Positions 46,064 through 58,164 of a stretch of DNA of 64,000 bases are shown here, piece after piece (within the stretch, counting starts at the first letter, position 1; every line of letters starts with the position of its first letter). The position numbers and the translations under genes are program-made. The DNA lies in contig BSBK01000764.1 in the NCBI GenBank assembly GCA_027943335.1, positions 124,001 through 188,000 of the forward strand, written 5' to 3'. This DNA is from Chamaecyparis obtusa (lineage: Eukaryota; Streptophyta; Pinopsida; Cupressales; Cupressaceae). Below the pieces are notes generated by a model that was given only the letters and a program-made list of their open reading frames with translations, made no database searches and was not told the origin of the DNA.

Positions 46064-48589
46064 CAAAAATAACTCTAGGCCTTTTAGGAGTTAGAGTTGC
46101 ATATTGAACTAGGTTTTGTGATTGTTCATTAGCATTAATTCAGCATATCATCTCTTTGTGATTACAATTTATATTTAGGAATCCAACATTGGAGAGCAGT
46201 TTTGGAGATCAGAGATCTAGAATAGCAAATGACTGGTGCGATCACCCAAAGCCGCGCAATTGCATTCAACAATAGCTATATCTCACAGTGCCTTGAATTC
46301 GCTCATCACATCCTTGAACGATTAGTTTCAAAAACAGGCATAACCATAGTTCAAGAGACAGCGATCTCGGCATTCCATTGAAGTTCAGCAATACTCACAG
46401 CATCATCTTCTGAGCCCATATCATTCACAGTTGTAAGATCAGTGCATTCAAAATCCGCATCCAATCATCATTGTAGATATTCAAGCATTCATCGGAAACT
46501 TCAATATCCATCCAATCCTCATCCATTTGCAGATTGCAGGCATTCAAATATTCGTAGAGCAGCACATTTGATACTCGATATTGTTTCATGAAACACCAAA
46601 CACAGCATCTCAATATCACTAGCGAAATCTTACAGACTGCGATGACAATTGGCAATATCTTGGATTACATTTATCATACAGGGACCATAGCATTCGGCAA
46701 GAATACATCGACAGTCATCAATCATTTGATAATACAGAGGCTGATATACAGACTGATGTGATCATTATACACAGGCAGACATATAGATTGCAGATTTTCA
46801 GAGTCAACGAGAACTGATCAGAGATCAGTAGCATTTCATTTTAATAGTCATCAGCAGTGTGATCACATTACGAGGTCGATTGTGGGTTCCTGTTATCCTG
46901 ATATTATGACACCCAATCAACTGAGTCTGTCCTGCATCTTTGTAATTGGATATTGATTTGTATCCATGCATTAAAGCGCAGATACTATTTGATAGAAGGC
47001 TATTCTTCAAATTTGTCTGGCATTTCTGATTGTATCTTCGTACTGATAAATCAATTGATTTCTGATTTGTGGCTTCCATTCCGTGTCAATTCACTGTTTT
47101 TGTCATGTTCAGTACTTGGGACATTTCGAAGAGACTGCCAGCAGTGCTGCTGATGTGGTCCACCTAAAGGAGAAATCATTGAAAATAAGGGACAACAATC
47201 CTATTGATTGATTAGTTGAAAAAGTTAGTTTTGAGGAAGTTCACTGGTAGAACTGATTTTTGTTAAAATGCAGAAGCTGAAAGAATTTTGACATTTTTTA
47301 CTGTTAATGAAATACAGTTTAGTTCAATATAGGACATCGTGTTTATTGATAGTATGTTACCAAAGGGAGAACTGTAACTCTTTTGCTACATTGTACCTTT
47401 CCTTTTACATGTTCCAACTCAGGTTCCAGTTGGTGTACGTATTTCTGGGTGTTGTTGATTGTTGAAATCCTAGGAAAGCCAGCCTTTCCATTTCAGTTTT
47501 ATGCCTATGTCTAATCTGGGAATGAAATTAAATGTTGGACTCCTGTTTTATGCTTTGAAGGTTCAACCATCACTATCTTGAAAGTGGCACACATCTCCAT
47601 TTCCATTAGTTAGTTGTTTTGATTACTTTAAATAGTATCAAAGATATCCATCAGATACTTTGAAAAGTGAGGATATTTGTTTCCTTTTATTCCTATTAGT
47701 ATTCCAGAACTTCATGTACAATGTATCACATTCACTGCTATCATAAATATTTTTTTCTTTTATATTGTTAATCATTTACAAATCTTCTGCTCATATGAGC
47801 ATCAATGTGTGATCAGTACCAGCTCTTTGAGCAGAAAATTGGGACTAATATGAGCTTCTTTTGAACAACCACACCAAAAACCACCTATGTAAGACCAAGA
47901 GTCAGAACTTAATATGTCACCATATATGTCCCTTTATGATTGGTAATTGAGTATACAAAATGAGAACTCCATGCTTTAACCAATTAAGCTCAACCCCTTG
48001 GACCTTGGATAAATCCTCCCATTCAAGTAGAGGAAAAAAAACCCCACATCCTACCAACTGCACCAGGCATTTTGTGCCTCTGTTGTAATTTCCAAATAAG
48101 ACAAATAAAAGAAAAGAACAAAATCATATGCAAAAATATTAGTAAAGATCAGGCTTCTCGTTTTTAAGATGGCACCTTTATTTATTGACAACCAACATAC
48201 GATGTTTACAATGAAGTTCTTACAAAATAAGCTTTTAAGAAAAGAGATATTTCTCCGAACCATGAAAACTGATGGACAGAATCTATTATAGGTGTACATC
48301 TTTTCAAAGCATGAAGAGTTAAAGGGACCATATATTATAGTTGTACCAGTTTTGGTAGGTTCAGTAAGATTATAAATAGTTTTTTTTCCTTTATCCGAAC
48401 AATGTAATGAAAGGGATAGCACCACAAACCAGAAGCTGTTCTAGCCTTCGTGTCACAAAGAGATGCACCTGAGAATCAAATATTTGTGACACAAAAAAAG
48501 TTAATTGGCTTTCATTTTTTGGGAATTTTCTGAAACTAACTATAATTTAAAATTGCTGAGGAATTATCCATATAAAATCTGCTTCTTAC
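46064..48589. other. Anonymous region, no gene recognised
   Basis: Right of truncated F. Frames of 60-125 codons occur on both strands, but none shows a motif I can name. Possible missing exons of the neighbouring glycyl-tRNA synthetase-like fragment were looked for on the minus strand without success. Confidence 0.4.
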
Positions 48590-48867
48590 ATCAGCAATAA
48601 CAGAAGGTGAGACATCTAATGGCTGGGAATCAGCTGCTATTTGTATTGCCAATGTCAAATCGACATTCTTTCGATTTTCTACCAATATTTGGACCTGCAT
48701 AGATTGGCAAATAAGAATTGTCATTGCAAACTAATGTAAAGTCTAATATTAAATACAATATTAAAAAATTTCTTACTAGTCCATATGAAATTCTGCGGAG
48801 ACCAAAAGGATCACTTGTTGCAGATGGCTGACAACCTACTGCAAAAAGACCAACCAAACTGTCCAAC
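48590..48867 (-). pseudogene. Two exons resembling organellar glycyl-tRNA synthetase
   Basis: Minus strand. Exon 1 (48867-48777) follows an acceptor (tatcttgcag) and encodes LDSLVGLFAVGCQPSATSD then PFGLRRISYGL. An 82-bp intron (48776-48695) starts GTAAGA and ends TATGCAG. Exon 2 (48694-48590) encodes VQILVENRKNVDLTLAIQIA then ADSQPLDVSPSVIAD and stops at a GTAAGA donor. From family knowledge this matches the beta-subunit-like part of the bifunctional bacterial-type glycine-tRNA ligase of plant chloroplasts and mitochondria (EDD1-type). The reading frame is intact across the join. I could not find flanking exons within several kb, so it is either a fragment or part of a gene with very long introns. 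Confidence 0.65.
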
Positions 48868-49466
48868 CTGCAAGATACATGACCAAGTTATTCATTCACC
48901 GACTGATAATAGAGAGCCATTTAACATAGCTTTGTAACTCGCACAATACTAGCTCAACTCGTAAGTCATTGTTTGTCACAAGAAATGTTTCCACTTAGTC
49001 ATAGGTGAGTTCTGATGGGTTTTTTTCTACAATTTGCAGCAAATAACTAAGTGGTCACTAAATCTGTGCTAAAGTTTGGCTGCATGCAGAAACACAGGAA
49101 AATTGCAGGATTTTTCACTTTTTAACTAAGCTACCACTTTGGATGTGGGGATGGATGTAGGTACACGAACCAGGTACGTGGGTGCGTGAAATTTTTTTTA
49201 GGGGTTTGGAAGCGTATGGGTACATATGGGTGTGTGTGTGTGAAAAAATAAGAGAAATATACAGAATTGTAAAAGTAAATCATTTCATCTTGATCATTGA
49301 CCAATGCCAAATGCCAAAGATAAATATTAAATGCCAATTGATGGTTGAAAAATATTCAAATAAGTCATATCAATGATATCACATATGTCTATGTTCATGA
49401 TTCCAATAAAAATCATTACAATTACTGAATTACAGATGAAGTTCATAAAACATGATTCAATGTTCA
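48868..49466. other. Anonymous stretch between the synthetase exons and the hAT gene
   Basis: Nothing coding is seen. 49140-49245 has a short T-rich and TG-repeat section that may belong to the end of the hAT element, but no terminal repeat pair could be matched. Confidence 0.4.
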
Positions 49467-51060
49467 TCAATCATCAAAAGGATTATCAAAAAAAACATCG
49501 TCTATTGGATTTTCAGTTGATGCAAGTTCAAGATCATCATCATCAGTTGAATCCAAACTGGTTACACTCGCACTAGATGCACCATGTGATATGTCGCCAT
49601 CATCATCCCTAGTGGCCCTAGCAAGATCCTGAATGGTTGCATCCAAGTCAGCAGACTCGGGTGTTACATCCCAAAGCTTCGCTGCCCACTTCTTGTATTG
49701 GGGATCATTACGTGATAGAAGACACAAATTAGAATGAATATACACTAAGTCTTCAGCTCTTTTCGCAGCCAACGGGTTACACTTCACTGAGTGGATAAAG
49801 GAGTATGTACTCCAATTTTGCTCAATAGCAAAAGAGCTTGCAACTTGGAGAGAAAACCAACAAAATAAAAAATAAAAAATGCAAGATAAATTCAAGAATG
49901 TCAAGTTTTAAATTCTACAATACAAGTGACAAAAAAAACAAAACAAACCTACTTGTGAGAGGATCTTGATTGCAAGAGGTTGGAGGTACATATAATCTTG
50001 ACCACGGAAATACCATCTTGTAGTAGCATCCATTATAGATTGGTCTTTGACAACACAAGGGGTCTGATTTTTTCGTGAGACAAACAATCCAAATTCATTC
50101 CTAATACTTACCTCCACATCTGGATCTTTGAAGAGTCTACTGAATGCCCACTTGTACTCATTAGCAACATCAAAATCTCTATATGGTGGTTCTCTCCGTG
50201 GGATAGGAAGTATAGAAGTGCTATAGTACCTCAAAGATAGGGCATATGCAAGGAGATACAATGCAATGGTCATCTTGTTCCAACGATGAAGCACAATTGC
50301 TTCCACCCTTTTGTAAAAGATGTCTTCAGGATCATTCTCTCTTGTGTATTACCAGTTTTACTTTCTCCAACATCGTGTCCATGCTATCATAGACATCCCC
50401 CAAGCATGGTGCATCTGTATCAGCAAACCGAAGCACAAACATGATAGGTTCGATGAATTCTAATACATATTCCACACAAACCCACCAATCGTCATCCAAG
50501 ATCAATGCCTTGAGCTTTTGGGCCCTCTCTGAATTTGACTACTTCCATATACCCCATTGGTTGATAATAACCATTTTACCCAATGCCTCTCGCACCTTCA
50601 CATGTCGTCTCATAACAATTGCGTGAGATGCAAATCGGCTCTCAGCAACCTAAGGACATGTTAATAGTAAGTTAATAACACATTTCAAATACGTAAATAA
50701 CACAAAATATTTTATCGTCATCCAAGATTAATGCCTTGACATTTTGGGCCCTCACTGAATTTGATTGCTTCCATATACCCCATTGGTTGCTAATAACCAT
50801 TTGACCCAATGCCTCTCGCACCTTCACAAGTCATCTCACAACAATTGTCTAAGATGCAAACTGAGTCTCAGCAACCTAAGAACATGTTAATAGTAAGTTA
50901 ATAACACATTTAAAATATGTAAATAACACAAAAAATATTTTATTCAATTATGTAAAACATGACATAAATGAAACTATATAAATTAAATTTACCTTCAATA
51001 ATTCCAATCTTGAAAAATTTCTGAAAATTGCTTGTAACATATTGTGGTTTGGCACAAACA
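49467..51060 (-). pseudogene. hAT transposase, C-terminal part (broken)
   Basis: Minus strand. Exon-like pieces: 51060-50990 (EADEIQMFVPNHNMLQAIF-like), then a segment starting after an acceptor near 50880 and again near 50650 (VAESRFASHAIVMRR; the duplicated segment), then 50306-49908 (ALYLLAYALSLRYYS, FDVANEYKWAFSRLF) and 49904-49467, with the dimerisation-type block SSFAIEQNWSTYSFIHSVK and an acidic tail ending DDVFFDNPFDD. Stops and a duplication break it. Confidence 0.75.
50488..50943 (-). repeat. Tandem duplication of about 226 bp inside the hAT gene
   Basis: 50488-50713 and 50714-50943 are direct copies differing at roughly 10% of sites by eye. Each holds the end of an intron, a splice acceptor (cttag) and the exon start VAESRFASH. 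Confidence 0.85.
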
Positions 51061-51093
51061 TCTGGATCTCATCAGCCTCCTAATATGTTTCTT

Positions 51094-51760
51094 TCACCCA
51101 CCTATTTGGGTGCCAATTGCTTGCATCACCAAATTGAGGGTGTGTAGAGTGCACGATGTCCAAGAAATGTGCTCATATCTTGCCTCTACTAAAGCGCTTG
51201 CAGACTTGCAAACTTTTGCATTGTCTATAATTACTTGGACCACATTTTCAGTACCCACCATCTCTATGGAGTCGATGAGAATCCTAGAAATGAACTTTGC
51301 ATCTTTGACTTCCCCTTCACAATCAACCGCCCTCAAAATCATTGCCCCCTTGGGGGACACCGCAATAACATTGATTAATGGATGGAATTTGCTATCTTTC
51401 CATCCATCGGAAACAATAGAAACACCTATTTCAATCCAAGAATCTCTAATTAGTTTCAGTTGGGCCTCTACAGATTTCCTCTCTTTCTGCAATAAGGTGG
51501 TACGTACATTTTCATACCCAGGATTTGTGAAACTAGGAGGTGCACTATTTATTGCTGACACCATGTTTCGCTAATATGGTGATCTCACCAAGTTGAATCG
51601 AAAACCATTGGCATAGAGGCAACATGCAATTTTTTCTTCAGCAATATCTATTGCTTCCATTTTAAATGACCTCTCCAATGGACCTCTCTTGCGGGTGGAG
51701 ATTTCTTCATCTACATCTTCCAAAGAGGGTAATTTCATTGTTTTTTTCTTTCCAGAACTA
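51094..51760 (-). pseudogene. hAT transposase, DUF659-type core
   Basis: Minus strand, continuous with the BED segment once solo LTR J is ignored. 51760-51571 encodes a basic linker and IACCLYANGFRFNLVRSPY. A TAG (51573-51571) stands where the family has Trp (SPYWR). 51564-51094 then reads GVSIVSDGWKDSKFHPLINV, an Asp-containing VQVIIDNAKVC motif and a CTLHTLNLVMQ block, the RNase H-like core of plant hAT transposases. Apart from the one stop the frame is open. Confidence 0.88.
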
Positions 51761-53273
51761 TGTAATGTCCCCATTCCTAGAATAGGATTTAAATTAATAA
51801 TAAATTAACGAACAAATAAAAATTTATTATTATTATAATATTAATATAGTAATAATTGACAATAATATAATAATGAATAACAATATAAAATCATAATAAT
51901 ATATTGATATAATAAAAATAAACTATATCATTCATATAATAGAGAGGAATATAATACATTAATTGATCAAATATAATATAATATTATAATAACAAACGAA
52001 TATAATAATATTATAATATAATATAATCTATTACTAAATATAATATATTATTCACATAATAAATATAATTTTATTATCCTAATATACACAACATAATATT
52101 AATCTTAAATATATTGGAGTTCATATAATATATCTTATAAATATCAAATAATTATACCAAGAGCAACTAAAGAAGTTGCGACTGAAGGTAGAGATGGTTG
52201 TGACCTCTACGCAGGTATATACGATGGCATCCATCATCAGATGAGGGAAAAAAACCAGACAGGCAGCGAAAGAAAGACGGGAGGAAAGGGACAGCAAGCC
52301 TCATCAAAAACAAAACACAACTCGTCTTCCCTTTGGAAATACACATATGGATACGTCATCGGCAATATACGCATGATATATACCGCTCAATAAACATTCA
52401 GCATCCGATTGGGATCAGGAAGAATTAATAAATAGGGAAAGCATTGATACAAATCCATATTGATACGAATGTTACATAATGTTATTCAATACAAGAGAGA
52501 TATATTAGTTAATGTTTGGTGCCGCTTAATAAGGAATCCAATCAGAAATAATACCCATTGCTTGTGTAGGTGATAGTATTAATATTTGAAAGGGTGTGAT
52601 TAAGAAAGTGTCAAGTATGAAGAGATGGGATATATCTCTACCACAAAACTCTTCATTCAAGAGAGACTATAAGAAAGCATTCCCATCGGTCACGGAAGGC
52701 AGCATATTACCAAATAGGTCTTACTAATTGAAAGGGAAGTACCTTACTCAATAACAAACACTCTGAACACGTAAATAAAAAGTAATACATCTAGAACAAC
52801 ATTTGAAAAAGAAGAATCGATTTGCGGGAAGTTAGAAGATAAACATCAATCAACAAGAAGGATTACCTTCTCTCTTATTTACTTATCCTCATCACTTTGC
52901 CCTATTTGCACACATTACTTCAGTAGTAATATATAACATCGATATATCAGCTATCTCAACCGTTGCTAAGAGCAGTATTATTAATTGCATATTCTTGTTG
53001 TTTATAAAAGATATAGCATAATTAGACTGCCACTATAATTAATAGAGAACATCATAAGCATAGCATATCGCATTCCAGTATATCAGATATTGCTATTAAT
53101 ATATTGATATACATATCATCCCATATATTTATATTGTTTTACATAAGAGATAGTAATTATAATCTCATATAGTATCCATCTCTTAGTCCAAGTGCAAGTA
53201 TCTGACAGAATCAGAGTGAGAAGTTGGAGTAATCATCCCAACTTTTTGAAATAACCAAATAGGCGGCATTACA
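51761..53273 (+). repeat. Solo LTR J inside the hAT transposase gene
   Basis: 1513 bp starting TGTAATGTCCCCATTCCTAG and ending GGCGGCATTACA. A perfect AACTA duplication (51756-51760 and 53274-53278) flanks it. The first 400 bp are extremely AT-rich with ataata-type runs. I found no clear copy of the palindrome. Excising it restores the hAT reading frame. Confidence 0.88.
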
Positions 53274-53598
53274 AACTATAGCCACTTTGTTTTCCTTTTA
53301 CAACCAATTTGTCAGCTTCTTGTTCTTTTATAAATCTTGTTATTTGTGCAGAAGACAACCCCTTCTTATCTAGGCCCTCACACATATTAATCCCTTTACC
53401 ACCAAGGCCCATAAAATCAAGTTTCACTCGGTAATAAGAGCTATTATGTTGTACTTTACAAAAATTACACTTCAAAATAAATCCTCCACCTCCAGGAACT
53501 TGTGAAATTCTTGTGGTATGTTTCCATAAAGGAGATCCTTTATCAATTTTGAATTTTTGACTTCCCTCCCCACCCACTAAACTTTTGCTACTAACCAT
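53274..53598 (-). pseudogene. hAT transposase, N-terminal BED zinc finger
   Basis: Minus strand, start ATG at 53598. SPLWKHTTRISQVPGGGG leads into CNFCKVQHNSSYYRVKLDFM, a BED-type zinc finger (aromatic position, C-x2-C, later Cys) that binds the transposon ends in hAT enzymes. The frame runs into the J insertion site and continues at 51760. Confidence 0.82.
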
Positions 53599-54094
53599 TA
53601 ATACAATCTATAAAAAAATGAGAAAAAAGTCATACTTGAAAAAATCCATCAAAAGACTAAAGCATAGGGTTTACATGCATACCTTATACACTTAAATCTC
53701 CTTTGAGGAAGCTATTTGGCACTTCAGAATGGATTCCCTTCGAATACAGTCACCTCCCTTCAAAATCCCAAAATGGAGAGAAAATATTGTAATATGCTGC
53801 CTGGTTCTGTAATTCTAGAGTCTGTTTCTTCCTGTCATTTTGTCAAACAGTTGGCCTGCAACTGTCCTTATGTTTTTTCCAGATTGATGTTGTTTAATAG
53901 TCCTCAAGATTGTTGTATTTTGTATGAGATATCAGTAGAAGGCAACATGAAACCATATGCAGCTAATAACAATGACCGTTCATTTATTTCTTGTTTCAAA
54001 TTATTAGGAAATTACAACTACCATATCTAACATATCTTATTAAACTCAACACATTATAACAACTATAGAGTTCAATGATGGTCCATACCCATTG

Positions 54095-54397
54095 CAGCTA
54101 CAACAGTGTTAATAGTTCTGAAAATTGCTACAGTAACTCACAGCTACAATGTTCCCGGACTGCTACAGTACCGCGCTACAGTAATTCAGACTGCTACAGG
54201 AATTGTTGCTACAGTAACCCGCTGCTACAGTACCGCGCTACAGTGATTCGGACTGCTACAGTACTCGCGCTGCTACAGGAACTTGCTACAATACCGCGCT
54301 GCTACAGTGTCGCAGCTACAGGAACTTGCTACAGTATCGCGCTGCTACAGTACCACGCTGCTACAGTACTCACGCTGCTACAGGAACTTGCTACTAC
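54095..54397. repeat. Degenerate GCTACAG array in the 3' LTR of I
   Basis: About twenty copies of GCTACAGTA/GCTACAGGA, spaced 14-32 bp and often followed by CCGCG or CTCGCG, cover 300 bp. The plus strand is unusually rich in this motif. Confidence 0.85.
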
Positions 54398-54859
54398 AAT
54401 ATAAAATCTCAAGACCATATCTTTCAATGGCGTCAAGATTGAAAGCGTAGAGGGTTTGCGTCCTCCAAGCCCAAAGAGAAATAATCTCCACAGTTTCCCC
54501 AATTTCATTCAATCTTCAAGCATGCCAAATGAGAGCTATCCTCTCTCTTTTAATCCTTCCTTACTAGTTCTATGCTCCCGTCTCGCCAATGTGGGATAAA
54601 ACATGAGCTTTAATGTTACCTTTTTCCCTTACAAATGCCCATGTATGTCCTTTAAAGGGGGGAACTTGATTTTTATAAAGTGACTTTATGAAACATTATA
54701 ATATTTAAATTAAATAGTCACTTTATCGTTATAACTTCAAACATTAAAATAATATACCAAATGAACTCGGAATCCCACATATGATAGCTCATCGGAAAGA
54801 GCTCAACAAAACGCATCACATCCTGTCACTGAAAATCCAAGGCACTGCATCCCCTGTTG

Positions 54860-54879
54860 ACTTACTAAAAATAGTAAAT
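54860..54879 (-). promoter_or_regulatory. LTR palindrome, MEF2-type core kept (I 3' LTR)
   Basis: The plus strand reads ACTTACTAAAAATAGTAAAT; the core CTAAAAATAG fits CTA(A/T)4TAG. Confidence 0.55.
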
Positions 54880-55023
54880 CCTCCCCAAAACCCAACAAAT
54901 GAACTCCATTTGGCTTGTAATTAAATTTGACTAGGCCAAATAACCTCAGGATCCCTTTTGAAGTCCTGGTTAGCCCTCGGGACCATGAAAGAACGGGCTA
55001 ACGACAACATATTTCCAGACTGC

Positions 55024-58000
55024 CTAAGTGGGGGACATTACAGTCCGCCCCTCTTGAAATTGCTTGTCCTCAAGCAATCTCAACTCAGGATGCTGAAGAA
55101 TCTGCTCTGCCTCCCATGTTGCATCCTCAACTGGTAGGTTCCTCCACTTCACTAGGTACTCCCTGATAGTCCTCCTGCGAAGCACCCTCTCCCTGGTGTC
55201 AAGTATAGCTTCAGGAACCAAGATAAGCTTCCCCTCATCATCGAGAGGTGGCAATACTACTGAAGGCACCACATTGTGCCCCAATGCCTTCTTAAGGCGT
55301 GACACATGGAACACGTTATGTACTTTACTGTCTGCAGGAAGCTCCAACTCATAAGCTACCTCGCCCACTCTCCTGATTACTCTGAATGGTCCATAGTAGC
55401 GTGGTTTCAATTTCTCTGCTCCACTCCTCTTGAGAGAGGACTGTCTATACGGCTGTATCATGAGGTACACCATGTCTCCCACCTCAAAAGACCTCTCAAC
55501 CCTGTGTTGATCAGCATATTGCTTCTGCTGATTTTGTGCCTTTTGCAAATTTTCCTTCAAGGATCGCATAATGTCCTGACACTCCTGCAAAAGATCCTTG
55601 GCCTTAGGTACCCTACTGTCCCCAAATAACAAATCCAAGAAATTAGGAGCATCATACCCGTACAGTGCCATGAAAGGGGACATTTGAATAGACATATGGA
55701 AAGAAGTATTGTAGCAATACTCCCCTAGATGTAGCCACTTCACCCAAGCCCTCTGTTGTCCTGCAATGTAGTTTCGAAGGTACCCCTCAACCCATTTGTT
55801 CACTATCTCTGTCTGCCCATCGGTTTGGGGGTGGTAACTGGTACTCGGAGTGAGCTCTGTTCCACACAACCTGAATAACTCCTGCCAAAAGTGGCTCATA
55901 AATCTGCTATCTCTGTCACTGACTATGCTCCGTGGTATCCCATGTAGTCTAAACAGCTCTCGAAAGAATAGCTCTGCTGTCTGTGCTGCGGAATAAGTAG
56001 ACGAAATTGCAAAGAAATGTGCAAATTTCGTCAATCTGTCGACCACAACAAAGATACAATCCCGACCCTGTGCCTTTGGGAGCCCTGTGATAAAATCCAT
56101 GGAGATGCTATCCCACTTCTTCTCTGGTATGGGTAGGGGCTGTAGTAAACTACCCAGAAAAGAATGTTCCTGTTTGTTCCGCTGACACACTGGGCACTCC
56201 CTAACAAACTGTAGCACCTCTGATTTGAGCCCTTTCCAAGTGAAGCGCTCTCTCACCTGCCGATATGTCTTAAAGAATCCTGGATGTCCTGCCAATGGTG
56301 AATCATGAAATGCTCTCAAAATCTTCTGCTTCATAGCAGACCCAGGTACCAAATAAATCCTTTCCTTGTAAATGATCAGATCATTTACAACAGTATATCG
56401 GCTATCCTGAGCAACCCCCTCAATAACACTAGATGCCCAACTATCCTTAGCATATTCTGCCAAGATCATCTCTCTCCAATCATCCATGACTATCCCAATA
56501 GCAAGCAAATGAGGCCTCCTGGATAAAGCATCTGCGACAATATTTTTCTTCCCTTTGACATAGACTATGTCAAAATCATAGGCCTGTAACTTACTCACCC
56601 ATTTTTGTTGCCTGTCATTAAGATCCTTTTGTCCAAGGAAATGTTTCAAGCTGTTATGATCTGTTTTAACTGTGAATCGACTTCCCGCTAAGTATTGCCT
56701 GAACTTAGCTAGCGCGTGCATGATTGCTAACATTTCCTTGTCATAGATGCTGTAGGTTCTCTCAACACCTCGTAATTTCTTGCTCTCATATGCAATGGGA
56801 TGTTTTTCCTGCATGAGGACAGCTCCTATGCCTTCTCCCGAGGCATCACACTGCAACTCAAAAGGTCTGGTGAAATCTGGAATGGCCAAAACGGGACATG
56901 TGCTCATCAGCTCCTTGAACCTGTCAAAACAATCGTGAGCCCTCTCTGACCACTGAAAACTGTCTCTCCGTGTCAAGTCTGTAAGTGGTGCTGCTGTCTG
57001 TGAAAATCCTTTCACAAATCTGCGGTAGAACCCACAAAGCCCGAGAAATCCCTTGAGCTGTGAAGTGTTCCTTGGCGGTGGCCAATCCATAATGGCCCTA
57101 ATCTTGTCTGGGTCAACCCGAACACCTCCTGCACTAATAATATGCCCTAGATAGAGCAACTCTGTCATCCCGAACTCGCATTTACTCATCTTGGCATATA
57201 ATGACTCCCTCTCTAAAATACTAAGCACTGTATCAATATGCTCCAAATGTTCCTCCCAAGTACTGCTGTATATCAGTATATCATCAAAAAATATCAACAC
57301 AAACTTCCTCAACTGATCTTTGAACACTCTGTTCATACAAGACTGGAAAGTGGCGGGGGCATTAGTCAACCCAAAGGGCATGACTAAGAACTCAAAATGA
57401 CCGTAGTGGCATCTAAAAGCTGTCTTCTCCACATCCTCCTCTCTAACCCGTATCTGATGGTAGCCGGATCTCAAATCAATCTTCGAGAAGTAGCATGCAC
57501 CGTGCAATTCATCAAAAAGCTCATCAATGCGCGGGATAGGGTATCGGTTCTTGATTGTTTTCTTGTTCAGCTCCCTATAATCTATGCACATCCTCATTGT
57601 ACCATCCTTCTTCTTCACCAATACTACTGAAGAAGCGAAAGGACTCTTGCTTGGCCGTATGTGCCCCATGTCAATCAACTCCTTGATTGCCTTTTCTATC
57701 TCATCCTTATATCTTTTTGGATGGCGGTAAGGTGTGATGATAACTGGCTTAGCCCCTTCTTCTAACTCAATAACATGCTCGATTCCTCTATCCGGGGGTC
57801 TCCCTGGAGGTATCTCACCAAACACCTTAGTATGTTTGGTTATTATTTTTTGTACATCAGGCGGGTACTCCTGTTTATGCTGCTCTGTCGTCTCAGGCAT
57901 TTCTCTAAACTCTGCTGCCCACTGTACCTGATTATGTCTAAATAAACTCTGCATCCGCTTGAGTGACACCACTCTAAGCTTCCCATCTGACAATCCTCTG

Positions 58001-58080
58001 AGCACTATCTTCTTACCATTTTCCTCAAACCTCATCTCCATTTTCTGAAGGTTAAATGTAAACTCCTCCAAAGACTTCAT
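55024..58080 (-). CDS. pol: pol of element I: RT, RNase H, integrase, chromodomain
   Basis: A 1018-codon open frame. RT is at about residues 130-310 with [16 protein letters not shown] and FFDDILIY (catalytic Asp 266-267). RNase H: D412, E449, D474, D517. The integrase zinc finger is H592, H599, C629, C632; the core triad is D662, D722 and E758, with the correct 35-residue D-E spacing. The chromodomain is at about 965-1002 ([20 protein letters not shown]). It ends GRTVMSPT with TAG; the last six codons lie within the 3' LTR. A TAG at 58081-58083 separates it from protease in the same frame (IGDQDMVLGMN-stop-MKS), where the family has Trp. All catalytic residues are present, so it could be active if the stops are read through or recent. 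Confidence 0.95.
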   Translation of the reverse strand: MKSLEEFTFNLQKMEMRFEENGKKIVLRGLSDGKLRVVSLKRMQSLFRHNQVQWAAEFREMPETTEQHKQEYPPDVQKIITKHTKVFGEIPPGRPPDRGIEHVIELEEGAKPVIITPYRHPKRYKDEIEKAIKELIDMGHIRPSKSPFASSVVLVKKKDGTMRMCIDYRELNKKTIKNRYPIPRIDELFDELHGACYFSKIDLRSGYHQIRVREEDVEKTAFRCHYGHFEFLVMPFGLTNAPATFQSCMNRVFKDQLRKFVLIFFDDILIYSSTWEEHLEHIDTVLSILERESLYAKMSKCEFGMTELLYLGHIISAGGVRVDPDKIRAIMDWPPPRNTSQLKGFLGLCGFYRRFVKGFSQTAAPLTDLTRRDSFQWSERAHDCFDRFKELMSTCPVLAIPDFTRPFELQCDASGEGIGAVLMQEKHPIAYESKKLRGVERTYSIYDKEMLAIMHALAKFRQYLAGSRFTVKTDHNSLKHFLGQKDLNDRQQKWVSKLQAYDFDIVYVKGKKNIVADALSRRPHLLAIGIVMDDWREMILAEYAKDSWASSVIEGVAQDSRYTVVNDLIIYKERIYLVPGSAMKQKILRAFHDSPLAGHPGFFKTYRQVRERFTWKGLKSEVLQFVRECPVCQRNKQEHSFLGSLLQPLPIPEKKWDSISMDFITGLPKAQGRDCIFVVVDRLTKFAHFFAISSTYSAAQTAELFFRELFRLHGIPRSIVSDRDSRFMSHFWQELFRLCGTELTPSTSYHPQTDGQTEIVNKWVEGYLRNYIAGQQRAWVKWLHLGEYCYNTSFHMSIQMSPFMALYGYDAPNFLDLLFGDSRVPKAKDLLQECQDIMRSLKENLQKAQNQQKQYADQHRVERSFEVGDMVYLMIQPYRQSSLKRSGAEKLKPRYYGPFRVIRRVGEVAYELELPADSKVHNVFHVSRLKKALGHNVVPSVVLPPLDDEGKLILVPEAILDTRERVLRRRTIREYLVKWRNLPVEDATWEAEQILQHPELRLLEDKQFQEGRTVMSPT
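55058..55079 (-). promoter_or_regulatory. Pre-PPT hairpin (I), inside the pol frame
   Basis: Minus strand: arms GATTGCTTG and CAAGCAATT around loop AGGA (8 pairs plus a G-U). It encodes LLEDKQF of pol. The purine tract AAGAGGGGCGGAC follows to the LTR. Confidence 0.65.
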
Positions 58081-58164
58081 CTAGTTCATCCCAAGCACCA
58101 TATCCTGATCACCAATGTTGACCACAAAGAAATCTCCTGTCATGTCATAATCTCCCAAACGAAG

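Larger units (their letters stand above)
53788..55042 (-). repeat. 3' LTR of element I (minus)
   Basis: On the minus strand it starts TGTAATGTCCCCCACTTAG and ends GCAGCATATTACA. It holds the GCTACAG array (54095-54397) and a palindrome at 54860. Confidence 0.96.

Noticed and set aside
46425..46655. Minus-strand frame with Asp/Trp-rich repeats
   Set aside because: Short, no recognisable domain, no splice or start context, and not clearly related to ORFX.
48051..48425. Minus-strand frame of 124 codons near the synthetase exons
   Set aside because: I tested it as a further glycyl-tRNA synthetase exon but saw none of the expected motifs and no splice-site support.
54095..54397. Possible CRISPR-like array
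   Set aside because: Units are short, degenerate and irregularly spaced, lie in plant LTRs, and have no cas genes.
54075..54404. Frame reading LLQELAT-like repeats, present again at 60213-60542
   Set aside because: It is a translation of the GCTACAG array in the LTRs of element I; repeat-driven open frame.
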